DNA of 64,000 bases, from assembly GCA_040954595.2 (NCBI GenBank), contig CM082591.2, forward strand, positions 9,424,001 through 9,488,000, written 5' to 3'. The notes below the pieces were generated by a model. That model was not told where the DNA came from. It worked only from the letters and a program-made list of their open reading frames with translations, and did not search any database. This DNA is from Balanoglossus misakiensis. Taxonomy: Eukaryota > Hemichordata. Shown in pieces: positions 24,356-36,980 of this stretch (positions are counted from its first letter, which is position 1; every line of letters starts with the position of its first letter). The position numbers and the translations under genes are program-made.

Positions 24356-25646
24356 AAAGTCCCATTTAGCTGAAATTTTCATTATTTTATTTAGAAAGTG
24401 TTCTTGTTATAAACAAATGAGACCAAAGCGTCCTTGACACTATTTATTGCATTAGTTTTGGTTAATTTAAAAGTTTACTTACAAGTATACATTTAAAGGG
24501 GAACAAATTAGAATATAAATCATTAATGGGAGCTGTATGCACATGGGTAATTATAAATTCCACAACTCTGTTTTTAATGTGCTATTTTATTGCACGAAAT
24601 GTAGCATTTTTACAATTTATCTTGTATTATTTATTTTATTTGTCTGGGCATTTTTGCAATATTGTGTTGTTTTACATGTTATCTATTTCTGGTTATGTGT
24701 TAGTTGTTAATTTTTTCTATGCAGTAACACATTTATAGATTTATTTGTTAAAATGATAAACAAGATTATTTATTTGTTAAAATGATAAACAAGATTATTT
24801 ATTTTTTAAAATGATAAACAAGATTATTTATTTGTTAAAATGATAAACAAGATTATTTATTTGTTAAAATGATAAACAGAATATGTCACAGATATGGCAA
24901 AGAACTCATTTAAATGTCATTGTTATACAATTGATTTCTGTAATAAAATTAGCAATCAAATAATACCTTCAAATACTGTTCCTTCATTGCAGTGTATAAG
25001 GCCCTGCATGTTTCCTCGACAATGGCTGATACAGTCCTCTCCCCTATTCTGAATTGAAAGGAAAGACTTCTGAACGTTTCTCCTAAAAAAGAAGAACAAA
25101 ATTATCATTAACTCCCAGACTAGTTAAATATATTTTAGCAATGCTGAAAATTGTTTGAAAATAGTAAAAAAAAACATGATGTCCAACATGTGCTACACAA
25201 GGTTTATGAACCTACATGTTCGGATACATTTGACCTTAACTTGAACTAGTCTGAAAACATCAACATATATTTTGTTTAATCACTTGCCAGCATTTATTTT
25301 ACCTACCTGTAGCAAGGAATCGTAATGTAACAGCAAGTTTTTCACTAGGATCAACTGCTGATCGCATATTTGTGTCCTGTTTGGAAATGAGCGGGCAAAC
25401 CATTGCCAGGACATCTTGGAAGGATTGCCTGTCTAGTCGATGGAACTGGCGGAAGCTTTCAGGGTCTTCAGTCCTCAACTCTTGGATCAGGTTTGCATAT
25501 GCTCCTTGAGCCTGTCGTCGCAAAATCCATTGTCGAGCCCAGGTTGTTCGAGCTGCCGCTCTCAACCGGCGTCGACGTCTACGAAGCAGCAAAATAAATA
25601 ATAACGCTTCTTCATCCTCTGATCCACTGGAATCTGTCAATTCCAT
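22992..25646 (-). CDS. Harbinger DDE transposase (418 aa, 3 coding exons)
   Basis: Exons 25646-25307, 25082-24967, 23792-22992, with phases 1 and 0 matching. It is a DDE_Tnp_4-type nuclease with DDE residues in GAIDGKH (Asp181), GDDAFP (Asp269) and RRIVENAFG (Glu306). The upstream part has the usual helical segment LAVTLRFLATG...SLSFQFRIGERTVSAIV. An Arg-rich stretch near residues 22-27 may act in nuclear entry or DNA contact. It cuts and pastes the element at TWA sites. No lesion, so it may be active. A minus-strand AATAAA lies near 22697. Confidence 0.95.
24738..24880 (+). repeat. 29-bp tandem repeat, about 5 copies
   Basis: Units of TTATTTGTTAAAATGATAAA plus CAAGATTAT with few changes, between the 3' ends of the two Harbinger genes. 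Confidence 0.9.
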
Positions 25647-26242
25647 TACTGAACTGAAAAAGGAAAGTGCATAAAGGTTTTATTTTAACAGCCAATTTTG
25701 ATTCTCTGCTTACATATACCTCAGTATAGCCGTATGAAGTGTTTCATCCAGAAAGGGAAACGTCTATCGATATTAACACTCTGTTTACCATGTTGGTGCG
25801 TGAAATGACGTCAGCGAGCTTGAACGCAGCGTTCACAACAAATCATCAGCTGATCATGTAAACAGCCCACAGTCGACTTGTCAATATAGGTAAACTGTAG
25901 CGAAAGTGTAACGATTTTGTAAACCAATAAACTTTGCTATTTTGCTTTCGGTGTAGATAAAAGGTCAAAAGGGCCATCCATTGTACTATGCAGGCAATGC
26001 AACGCACGCCGCGACATGGGAGGTCCTAGTGTAGATCACAAACTCGTTTGCAGTTCACGGTCCCTGACTCGTACGTGGTCAGTCAGGCAGATTATTTTTA
26101 TTTTTCACTTGCTCAGACGAAAAATTATACTTGCCACGGGCGTCGGGCGATAGGAAATATCGAGACATGGAAATGTTTTCATTAGAAAAAAAAGTAGTAG
26201 TCCGTGAAGAAAGCGCATTGTACTATGCATATATTTACTTAC

Positions 26243-26305
26243 CACAACAAGTGCTGTCATCAATGCTCGCTTTCAGTGGAGGCGGCCATCCTGTATCGTC
26301 GTCAA
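26243..26305 (-). promoter_or_regulatory. Probable 5' leader exon of the transposase gene
   Basis: The minus strand repeats about 34 bp around the MADF start (GATGGCCGCCTCCACTGAAA). It continues to a strong donor GTGGTAAGT at 26242; a pyrimidine-rich acceptor CTTTTTCAG lies just above the transposase ATG. The ATG in this leader opens only a 9-codon frame (MAASTESEH), so the exon is likely untranslated or a short upstream ORF. Confidence 0.65.
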
Positions 26306-26359
26306 GTGATGCCGGCGCATGCGCAATTAGGCTAGATACGTGAGTAAAATTACTTTGTT

Positions 26360-26539
26360 CGGCACACGGTGAGTAATTTTCCTCGCGAGGAAAAAAATAT
26401 CAAACCTGTTGAATATCGTGATCCGCGGCGCAAAAGTAAAAAGATCAGGAAAAATCGCCCGCACACGGAAGGAAAATTGCTGAGCAAAATTCCTCGAATG
26501 ACTTTTTGCTCAGCTGATTTCTCTCGTGTGCGGCGGCCT
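26360..26539. repeat. Right terminal inverted repeat of Harbinger
   Basis: Inverse of 19794-19980 with a few differences, including a 2-bp length change near the inner edge (GTGCGCCGAAC versus GTGCCGAAC). Confidence 0.93.
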
Positions 26540-26542
26540 TTA

Positions 26543-28969
26543 CCTCGAGTACCCGAAAATCATATTTGGGTATCTCATAGCGAAAACGCAAACGGGTACA
26601 TTCCTTTTTACTCATTTTATGTGAAATTCGGTCATCAATTTTTATGGTCGACCGATGGCTGAAACCATAGTTGCAGGGCAGCGACACAGTGTACGATGTA
26701 TACGCTCAAATTACAGAGTGCGCGTGCCACACAAACAGACGTTGACATCACACTCACAGGTCGCGCCGTACTTGACTTAGACCGTAGACTTAGAGTGTAG
26801 CTAGTTTTCAGGTACCAAAGTCGCTCATTAAATGTCGGAGGACTATAGGTGACGATCGATGTTATTTATTTGGTCAACTTTGAAGTGTTTGGTTGTTGTT
26901 TTCACGGCGAATTACGTTCTCAGCTGGGTGATCGTGCACGGTCACTCGTGACCGTGGATCGTGTCATACCGTGTCTCATTGTACCTGAACAGCTACACGA
27001 ACGTGGGTTCTACGCGTTCACGCTATATCACATCTCTTTATTCTCATTGGCGCACGGGATCGACGCCCCTGTCAATCATTCTCGACTATGTCAACAAACG
27101 GCCGGAGCGTTTGTAGATTTTGCAAGGTGTACTAGTCGCTTGGTCGACGCTACCCGAAACCACAAGCTCAGTCCCAAATTCGAAACTCGCCTCACTACCA
27201 AAAACACGCTCAAGGCAAGCATGCACGCAAAAAGTATTGCAATTATTTATTAAGACAAAAAAACACCGAAAACACATGAAGCATTGAGATTTAAAAATCA
27301 CCAAGCGACTAGTAGGCTAGTCTTGGTTAAGTCCTGCTGTGCGGGCGCTCCGGCGTTCTGCCTACGATAGGTCCACAGGCAGTGCGCTAAAGCGCCCGCA
27401 TACAACTAAATCTTTCAATCTACAGTTACCCATATATACGCGTTTTGTACGCTACCTTACTGCATATGAACATGATATGCAGTAAGGCAGCGAATAAAAT
27501 GCTTATACATGTGAAGGTGTTAACTAGAGCGCCACCACTAAAGTTCATGCAGTAACGTCACAATTCACACCATGATGATACACGCAACCATTTACATCGA
27601 CTGTCTCCATCAAAATTCAACTTGCCTTCAGGCATGAACAGGTAGCGCCGTTGCTGTTTTGTTCACAACTGAATTTCAATCCGTGATTGCTTTGATATGT
27701 CATAGTGGTGCATTTAGTTAAGGCTCTCTGAAATTCTGAACATGGACAGTTTCCAAGTTGCCAGTTTGGTGGGGGGGGGGTGTGTCTGGGTTGATATTAT
27801 GAAAATAGCTAATATAGGGAACAAACATTTCAAATAAATCCCCAAAGTCAGAACTACTGTACTGTTAAAGTAAAATCTGATAAATCCAGCTCGTTGACAA
27901 TAAATGTTCTATGTTGGTTCACCAATTCCTATGAGAACTAAAATGTAAAGAGTCGATTCTGAGTCCATATTTCTAATCTACTGGCCTTTTTATTCCATGG
28001 AAAATGTGGGTGTATATTCGTGGGGCTTTTAATGTTACAGTTAAACTCACCCTACCAGGAAAAGGTCAGTAACTCCAAGGTGTTCCAGGAAATATGTAAT
28101 TGGTTGACGACGTATGGTTTGTAACCACACAAGTTACATCGAATAACCTGTCTGAAATCAGCAAATATGCACCGTCGTAAACCACGACCTCTTTACGGCA
28201 ACACTTTCTGCGTAGCGGAGGTATTAAACGACTCTGTAACTGAATCCCAATATATTGACAGACTATCCACCAACACATTTGTCATTTTTCGAAACTGAAC
28301 TATGAACGCTTAGGTGCAATTTTGTAAGCCTCGTGGTCAACTATACCAGGAATAGCAATGCCCGTTGTACTGACGTCATGTTTGACTGACGTCACAAGCA
28401 ACTGTTTCTATCGTGTCCATCGATGATTGGATAGAAATCTGTGTCGTCAAAAACCAACATTTTAACGGACCACGTATTCATTTCATCCATGATTGATGAA
28501 CGACACATTTACCAAATCAACACAACGGAGACTATAGTGCTTTGCAATAGCTATCGTTATACTGCCGCATATTTGGTTAACTTTCAGCTGAAGATTTACA
28601 CAGTGTATTTCTTAGGATTCGGTAAAAAATATTCCGAGGTACTACAGAGATAATTTACACGATTACTAGTCGGAGTATTCGTTTGAATTTAAAAAAAAAT
28701 GAATAATTTTGTACTAATTTCGGAATGTATCTCATTTTTGTCGTGTTATCAGTCCAATACTATTATGTATTGTATTATAATTATTGGTTAATATTAACGA
28801 TAAAGAGGGAAATATTTTAGTGTATCTAAAAACAATGTGCTTCGACTAGAACAGTATTATGATGTTATTAAATTAACACTGACTTTATTTGGACTAAGCA
28901 GAAAAAATGGTACAAAAACGACGTGCGTGTTAGAGATACCATAAGATTGTAAGTCGATATTTCAAGTAT
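26543..28969. other. Intergenic region with two hairpins
   Basis: No gene recognised. GCGGGCGCT / AGCGCCCGC ends a hairpin at 27341-27399. CGCTACCTTACTGCATAT is inverted (one mismatch) at 27450-27492. TACTAGTCGCTTGG (27130) is inverted at 27301. Confidence 0.5.
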
Positions 28970-29219
28970 TTAAAGGGACAAAGTCGCCCTCTCGATGCCC
29001 GTTTTCCATTAACTATGTTTGATACAAGAGACCGCCAAAATGAACAAACGGAAGAGACCGATTATTCATTTTGGCGAGTTTTTCACTCGTGTCTCCACGT
29101 GGGATGGAAGATGTGTGTTGTCAAACCTTGATTCACTATATATCCACACGTTGAATAACATAAAAGGTGCCGTGTATCAAACGTAATAAATAGAAAAACT
29201 GCAGTGAAAGAGAGACTTA
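28970..29219. repeat. TTAA-flanked MITE, truncated copy
   Basis: Left end TTAAAGGGACAAAGTC, internal CACTATATATCCACACG. The right end stops at GAAAGAGAGACTTA without the terminal repeat. Confidence 0.65.
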
Positions 29220-31456
29220 TATTGTATGAGTGTAGACTATGCGTGCGTGTGAGTGTACCTATGCAACGTGCACACTGATGACTATTAAAATTGTGTGTCA
29301 GATTTCCTAATGTGCACATCACGTCGGATTTGCTTGGTACAAAATGTACTCAGTTTTAAAGTCCCAATAGGTGCCAATTTTGATTCATTTTCATGATTTT
29401 AGTTTTGAACTTAATATGATACAATTAAGTGAGTTAACCGGTGGGTGTAAACAAACAACGTATCAGCCTCCGATTATGGCTGTGCATTAAAATATGAATA
29501 AGTTAAATAATACACGAGTGTAACACACGTTTATTAAACTGCCCAACTATACAGCTATAGTCATATGTACACATGGGTATTAAAATCACCAAAAGTCAAA
29601 ATAGTGCAATTTGTCGACAACGGATAAGGATTAAAATGAAGTATTTTATGAAATACAAATATGGAAAAAGTGGAAGCTATATAGTTGTCAGGGGAATTCA
29701 TAATGCCAAGTGCTTGGTTATAGGTTGGCATCGCTCTGTTTAGTGGTGTCATCACGTGACATGTCGTACAAACCATATGTAGATGTGTCTAGATCTCTTT
29801 CAAATACCCCTTTCATTTATTTACATAAATGACGTCCCATCTCGATTGGTAGTTCTGACACGTCATCGAGATACCTTACTCTGCATCAATAGGAATAAAA
29901 GAATACATTTGAACAATTACTGAGAGGAAATAGCAAGGTAGAGATAAATACGATTAAATAATTATAAACCGGTCCGAAACATATGGCAGGGATAGATGTA
30001 ATTGGAAAAGTAATGAAAAAAGAAGAATATGATTTTGCTGCGCTTTGTGAAAACACCTTTACAAATTGAAACCAATTTAAAGAATCATTGGGGAAAAATT
30101 TACGATAGATGAATCGAAGCATGTGAAATAATTTGATGATAAATGTCACGGAACACTGCGACATATGTAACAATGAAAGCAAAGTATTACAATGTAGAAC
30201 TGCATTTCGATCACGTCAATGCTCAAAGGCGCAATATTCCAACTTTAAGTAGCTATGGAAACATGACCTAACCTCCTAATCCGATAAATTATACCCGTGA
30301 AAAGAACTGTCATAAGGACATAGCTTGCCATTTGAATGGTGCGGTCCTGATCGACCGTTTGAATTTGGAATTGCTACAGAGAGACATCGGGCCACATACC
30401 AAGAAAGTAAGTGTTTTTATAATGGTTGATCTCATTGCTTTATTAATTCGCAAGGTTTATTTTGTTCATCTGGCAACAATACCTTCAATTTACATTGTGA
30501 CTTTTACTTCTATAGGCTGGATTTTTTTCTGTAGATTTTAATTTGTATCTATCAAAATGTCAAACAAAGTATTCTGGGAATAATCAAATGGAGACTAACT
30601 CTTATATAAATAATAATACATATTGGAAAATTTACTAGTTCAAAACTCACAGAAAACATGCCAGCTGCAAACGACATTTCTACAATATATCGAGAAATTG
30701 ATCTGGAAAGAAACTATAATTAACTCTTATGACGTCGTTTAGATAATTTTCGATACTGTTAATTTTTATAGAAGTAGAGGGATTCGGAATGATGTTTTAT
30801 TATTTAATGGCGATGTTTTAGAAAAAAAAGAATATATTTTATTTCTTTTTAGAAAAATAGCACGAGGAAAAAGTTAGTGAGAACTTTGGTTGATTGGCTG
30901 GATTGATTTAGCCTAGACAAGTTTAGTTCTGTGTGACAGTGGATGTTACAATTTGATCTTGCCGAATACTTTCAGAGGTCTGTAAGATCGGTCTAATCTG
31001 TAATTTCATATCAAAGTAACTAGAAACGTTCATAAATAAGTTGAGGTCAGCCCTATGATATTATTTATTAAACTTATGATGAGAACACGCTTACATGCGA
31101 GTGAGTGTTAATGTTCATATTAAGGACAAGGCAGTTTGTAAGTGACGTATACCATGTATGTAATATGACCAAACTGAGTAAGCAAAGTTGAAAGTTAAAG
31201 ACATTTAGTTTCTGCAACACTTTTTTTCACCCACAAAAATTTAACTTGATAAGATATTTCAGATTTCTACCTGATTTTTACATCTGGTTGTTCGGCAGTG
31301 CGCTGGCATGTGACTAGTGAAAGTTTTTCTCTCACATGTAGTTTCAGGACTCACTCCTTAAAGGGGCTAAGTCGCTATTTCTTGACATTATTAAGATTAT
31401 GTTTAGCTTCTTCTGATAGATTATTTTTGTTATTCGGTTTTAAAATGTGAATTGTA
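29220..31456. other. AT-rich intergenic DNA
   Basis: No supported gene. A sequence around 29477 (CTCCGATTATGGCTGTGCATT) resembles pieces near 35240 and 5497, suggesting a low-copy dispersed repeat. Confidence 0.4.
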
Positions 31457-31702
31457 TTATATCATGCTATTCTACCGCCCGCCAGTGTGATTGGCGATGA
31501 TAAAATATTCAATATAACACTGATAACTTTTTTCTGTTTCGTTGAGAAAATGACACTGATATGCCACGAAATTGTTTTTTTATATGATATATTCGCATTT
31601 TTCTATATAATATAATTGCAATAACTTCCGCCAAAGTCGGGTTTACATTCGATTTGTACCCAACTACCAGGGCCCACCTGCGGTAGGTGTAATTGCTTAA
31701 AC
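31457..31702 (+). mobile_element. Hairpin-ended element, internally deleted copy
   Basis: Starts ATTATATCATGCTA, contains GAAAATGACACTGATATGCCAC, then TTGCAATAACTTCCGCC...TACATTCGATTTG and ends AATTGCTTAA. It matches the ends of the elements at 44971-45545 and 51684-55258 with the middle missing and a decayed hairpin. Confidence 0.7.
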
Positions 31703-33523
31703 CCCGGCGCGGTAAACCATAGGAAAAATAACGTGTGTTTTAATGTACGGTAGTTTATGTGGGAGTGATCGGGAGTGGTCGTCGTGCATAATGACTGTAA
31801 GTAACGATCGGAATCATTAGTAGTTTATCTGCGTAATCTGTTTGCCCATTGGGCTAATCATTGTGCTGGCATATTCTCTCAGCCCAGTCTTCGAACTTGA
31901 ACTCAAATAGTTTTAGCGACGAAACTGTGATCAGCTGGGTCATCTAACACAATCAATGCACATGTCGACATTGTTCTGACTTTGACAAACAATCAATAAA
32001 ATATGTATTGTGCTGAATAAGCTTACAAGTACGACAACCTTCCCAGTGACAGACTAAAGTTTCAAGTAAAAATTATGTAAGTACGAAGTAAACATTTCTA
32101 TACATTTAAATTCGTCGTCGCATACAATTGTTCTATTTAGCAATGCGCTCTGTGTGGGTCGGTAAGGTAACAAAGTTACGCAAATCGGTCCCTATCACAG
32201 TTGCACTCGATCACCGCCTAGCTTATTGTGACATACTCCCCAACCAGGTCGACTGACATTTCCTGAATTCTAAAACATGGGCCACTTTTCAAAATGTTAA
32301 AAAATATACCAATGTGAAATTATTGAACGACTTGGTTATAACGTATTCAGTTTGGGGGGGGGGGGGTCAGGCGAACTTGGCAATGTTTTTGGTATGATTG
32401 AGTTCGCTTTTCCGACTGCTGTTTTCTAGTATCACACAGCCTAAATACGTGCAATCACGGATTGTCTGAGGGATCTTGATTCTTGCCTCAGAGAAATAAC
32501 AAATATTTCACACTTTGTCTGCCTTAGAGGAATAAAAATGTTTCACACTTTGACAATTTACTGTGGTTTTGGTGCATTTTGATTTTGCCATAACTCTCCC
32601 ATGGTCGTTCCATGCTCTACTGTGAGAAGCAAACTAAACCAGACCAGATTTCGGTTCAGCTGCGATGCCAAGAAGATCTCTAGAGATGCTAAATTACACT
32701 GTTACCCTGGTGCCGTGCAACATAGTCTTTCTCTGCTCTGTATGATTGTGGCAAAGTTTCGTCATTAGATATAACTAAGACCTCTCTAAAAATACACAAT
32801 TTATTTATAGTGTAATTGATCTCTTGTACTTTGCAAACGTTTGAACACTTTACGCCACTGCGTGTCTCTGAAAGATTGGCATGTGTTCGAATCGCTTAAG
32901 CATTGTTTCCCAGGGACATGATCTGTTGTTTTGAAAACCGATGAAACCAGATTTCCGTGAAAATCTTCCTTGTTTCGAAAGTTCGTGTACTGTTTAGTCG
33001 ATAACTTTATGTTGTATGTGTTTATAAAACCAGATATTGTCGTGTTGTAGCGGGCGTAATACGTTTTACCTGGGACCTGTTTGGGCCGATTTTCACAGAG
33101 CCTAGATTGATTGTGTTGTTTGATGTCAGTCAAACGGCATTAAAAATCATTTACTTAGTCTGGCAAAGTGTTGGAAATCGAAAGTTTGGTTTGCTGCGGT
33201 GGGAATATGACATGATTTTTGACACATTCGCAAGAAGTCTCTTAATCAAGCAAGCAAGCAAGCAAACAAACAAGCAAGCAAACACAAACAAACGAAAAAC
33301 AAACACACGAACATACACATTTTTTATCAAAAGATAACATTCTTCTAAACGAATTGGAATAATAATCAAGTCGGTCGATTTATCAATTTAAGTCACCTAT
33401 TTAATTTAATATTTGTTGACTACCGTTCTTAAAAAGAACCTTCAATGAAATATTGTGTGACCCAAGCCGTGATCATGTACACCTGAACTGACGCAAAGCT
33501 ATTGTTGTAATGTTTCAGGAAAC
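31703..33523. other. Intergenic region upstream of the lectin gene
   Basis: No exon supported. A G-run at 32353-32367 and a (CAAG)n / (CAAA)n microsatellite at 33244-33300. Confidence 0.4.
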
Positions 33524-36500
33524 ATGTCGGTTGAAATCAAGATCATACTCGTCGTCTCTGGCTTAGTGATGTGTTTTCATGGTAACAAGGTCAGTTTTAA
33601 AGGGGCACTAGCTGTGTCTCTTGGCTTTATTTCCATTTTTTCGTTCTTTGTATCAAATGCAATTTCTTGCTCTGCTCCAAACAGCGTGCTATTAAATATA
33701 CCCAGTGCTCCACTTGTCAACATAGCCTGTATGTGTGTAAGGCTGCATTCACAAACACCTCTGGAGGGGGGGGGGGGGGGCTTGAGAATTAAATGTTTTT
33801 GGCCGTTAATTTTCACTTGCCCCCCGTACACAACCCAAAATAGTTTAAATCCCCCCTTCCGAACTGCTAAAATTTTGGAATCCCCCCCCATTTTCTTTCA
33901 CACAGCAAAACACATCACCAATCTATCTTGTAAAAAAGAAAAACATGGCGCTCCCATGAAAAGAATTTGAAACTGATGTTTTCCCTCATCAGTGAGCATT
34001 AAAACTGAACATTTTAAAAGTATTTGTATTCTGTGTTGGCAGACATTGTAAGTGAAGGGGGTTGGTTTGGGAGGGGGTGTCCCCCTCCCACGTAAGAAAA
34101 TTCAATAAAATACAGAGCTCAAAACTGCATTTTAATGAACCCAAAAGCAAATTAACTCAACTACCGGTATGTTGGGGAGGACAAATTTAACCTTCGCCGC
34201 TCAAAGTTAGCGTGGAGAGGGGGGGGGGGGGGCAAGTCCCCTGACCTGGGACGGTAGACAAACCAGTCAATGAATGAAAGGTGTTTATTAATGCATTAAG
34301 ATGTTTATTAATGCATTAAGATGGGTTCAAAACTGCATTTTTGTGGACTCAAAATAAATATTTAGTCCTTTAGTCCCTAAATTATTTCAAATCCCCCCTT
34401 ACATACCCTCAATTTTTTCAAATCCTCCCCCTCAATTCTCCCGCCCCCCCCCCTCCAGTGGTATTTGTGAATGCAGCCTAACTGCCATTGTTTTGATGAC
34501 AATTCAAATGAATACTAGTCCGGACTTGAATTCAAATTTGGCACTGCCAATAAAATGCTGACTATACACAGCCCTGTTGTGTTGATGAGCTAAATGCTGG
34601 ACATTTCATAATGCTTCAGGGATTTGAACAAGAAACTACAGTAGATACACACAAAAAACATACTGCAAACATAGCAAACAGTTACAGCTAATTGAGCTTT
34701 AATATCAAACACTTCTTGTTTTACAACGTGACAATTCACAGGATACCCGCGTCCGCGTTTTACTGCATAATTACAATTTGCAAATGTTGTATATATTGAA
34801 CTCGAAAGAACAGCAGAGCAAAGCGACCAATTCAAATCGGTTTCCGACAATAATAGCTGGCGTTTTTGACATTTCCTGAACACTCAAGTGTTTTAAGACA
34901 CTGGTAAGGTATTTTAGAATGTACTAATGTTTGATCCATCTAATGTGAGAATAACACACCTATAAACAAATATTCAAATGATCGGTTTGCTTTGGAGGAT
35001 TAATATAAAGAATTCATTGATTGAAAACTAGAACGTGACAAACGTCACATTCCTAATCTTCGAGCAAAGTATTATTTTGAAACATACTCCTAAATCAGGC
35101 CATGTAAGTACATGTACAGCTGTTACGTAAGAGTTTTCACAGATGTCTCTTGTTAACGCCCCAATATCCGGATTTTGGATTATTTCTTTTAAAAAACTTT
35201 CTGATGGGTATACACAAATATACATGTATTTTCAACTTCTGATTGTGGCTGTACATTTAAGTATGAACGAGTCAAATATTAAACGGGTGCCTCGCCCATT
35301 TATTCAACTGCCCGATTCAGGAGGACACAGCAATCCTGGTATGTGCACATGCGTTTTAAACACCACACAGGCTAAGAATAAGGAGAAGATTGAAGTATTT
35401 TATTGGTTAAAAATAAGCTAAAAGTGGCGGGTACTGAGGCTTTTAACCATCCTGCAAAGCAAACTGCTCATTGGGTTGTCTGCCCTGGGTGTGAAATTCG
35501 AGATGTGACATGTAGGTTACCGGTACATCTTGTGGAGTAATAACGGGTTAACAGCACTCAAATATCAAACGAACGCTTATATCTGTTGTTACCATCGATT
35601 CTTAGGCGGGCGGTTTAAAAATAAAAGCAGACAGAAGTATTTCAATAGAGAAAAGAAACACAGCAGGTGAGACACTTTAACTCGCATATGGTAAAACTAA
35701 ATGTATATGCCTGTGCTAAATTTTTGTACCGAGTGAATTCAGATGGGACTCCATTCTACACCACTTACTTCTTGGCAACAGAATTTCAATGATTCGAACT
35801 AAACACCTAGTATTCCATGTGATAATTTCTTAACGTTATTGTTTCTGAGAATATGATTGAAAGAAATTGCTTAGATCCATTTTACTCATATGCCAAATAT
35901 AATAACCTCCAATTTGCTTTGAATTTACCATGTGTGTGTATTATACGTCAGGAATACCGAGATATGGTAGCACATGTTGCATTGATTGAAACATGGGTTT
36001 TGGTGTATGTCATCCATATAACTGCTTAAGTTATTTGCGTTAGGCAGAAAACAGTGGGACGTCGACAGTTTTCTTATGAGAGCATTGTATTTTCTTTCCT
36101 TTTTTGGAAGACCCGGTATTGTGTGAATGTGTGGAGTTCAGCTTTCATCATAGCCGTGAAACGTGGGATAATGCCCAGTCAGAATGTGAGAAAAATGATG
36201 GTGGTACTTTAGCTATTGTCAATGACCAGCAAACCCATGACAGTCTGATACAGTATATTGCTGATAGTGGCTTTAACGGCTTGATAGAAGGAAATGGGTA
36301 TTGGATCGGTTTACAATTAAACGAAGTAGATGAGACATACCAATGGGTTAATGGCGATACGCTTATCAGGGGATGTGATTTTGAAGCTTGGGCACCTAAA
36401 GAGCCGAACAAGAACGTCAATAATGGAGGAATCACTCAGTCCAAAATTCAGATGTGGTATGTATGTATGTATGTATGTATGTATGTATGTATGTATGTAT

Positions 36501-36980
36501 GTATGTATGTATGTATGTATGTATGTATGTATGTATGTATGTGTGTATGTGTGTATGTGTATGTTTGTGTGTGTGTATGTGTGTATGTATGTGTGTGTGT
36601 ATGTATGTATATATGTATGTATGTATGTACGTATGTATGTACGTACGTATGTATGTATGCATGTATGTATGTATGTATGTGTGTATGTGTATGTGTGTGT
36701 GTATTTGTGTGTGTGTATGTGTGTGTATGTATGTATGTATGTATGTATGTATGTATGTATGTATGTATGTATGTATGTATGTATGACAGTATGTATGTAT
36801 GTATGTATGTGTGTATGTATGTATGTATGTATGTATGTATGTATGTATGTTTGTGGATATACCACATCTCATTTCACATTTCTTTCCATTTAAATATATT
36901 TGTATTCAGGAAAAAGAAATCATTTATGTGGGATGATGACTACCCATACAAGAGGAAGTCCTTCATTTGCCAAAATTTTG
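33524..36980 (+). CDS. C-type lectin-like domain protein, secreted (partial model)
   Basis: Exons 33524-33581, 36111-36456, 36910-36980, all phases matching. Exon 1 gives a hydrophobic signal peptide (MSVEIKIILVVSGLVMCFH). Exon 2 encodes TWDNAQSECEKNDGGTLAIV, YWIGLQL, YQWVNGDT and WAPKEPN, the hallmark stretches of a C-type lectin fold; EPN is the motif tied to mannose-type sugar binding with calcium. Exon 3 gives FMWDDDYPYKRKSFICQNF, the family's end (WxD and final Cys). It acts outside the cell, probably in glycan recognition. Joining exon 1 to exon 2 across 2.5 kb is inferred from phase only. The 3' end is open. Confidence 0.8.
33741..34478. mobile_element. Harbinger-type MITE, copy 2
   Basis: Ends GGCTGCATTCACAAACACCT / GTGAATGCAGCC, flanked by TAA on both sides (33738-33740, 34479-34481). 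Related to 7617-8229. Lies in lectin intron 1. Confidence 0.87.
34482..36110. other. Lectin intron 1, remainder
   Basis: No further exon recognised. A piece near 35240-35340 resembles sequence at 29477. Confidence 0.4.
36111..36456 (+). CDS. C-type lectin domain, main exon
   Basis: 346 nt from acceptor TTTTTTGGAAG to donor GTATGT. The donor is the first unit of a 394-bp TATG microsatellite. An open frame runs on through the repeat but is not taken as coding, because the downstream exon completes the fold in phase. Confidence 0.9.
36457..36850 (+). repeat. TATG/TGTG microsatellite at a splice donor
   Basis: 394 bp of (GTAT)n with GTGT interruptions and one break (GACA near 36785). It begins exactly at the GT of the lectin exon donor. 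Confidence 0.97.
36910..36980 (+). CDS. C-type lectin domain, C-terminal exon
   Basis: 71 nt between acceptor TTGTATTCAG and donor GTAAGT. TG of exon 2 plus G makes the Trp before KKKSFMWDDD. Confidence 0.85.

Larger units (their letters stand above)
19794..26539. mobile_element. Complete PIF/Harbinger DNA transposon, TSD TTA
   Basis: 6746 bp, flanked by TTA on both sides (19791-19793, 26540-26542). Terminal inverted repeats of about 187 bp start AGGCCGCCGCACACG and differ at only about three sites. It carries the two genes usual for the superfamily: a DDE transposase (minus strand) and a MADF/Myb-like protein (plus strand). Both have intact exons, matching splice phases and no stops. The genes run towards each other, each from near one end. 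Confidence 0.96.

Noticed and set aside
36317-36872. Long overlapping frames rich in HTYI / YVCM on both strands
   Set aside because: Translations of the TATG repeat in several frames; no evidence of a protein.
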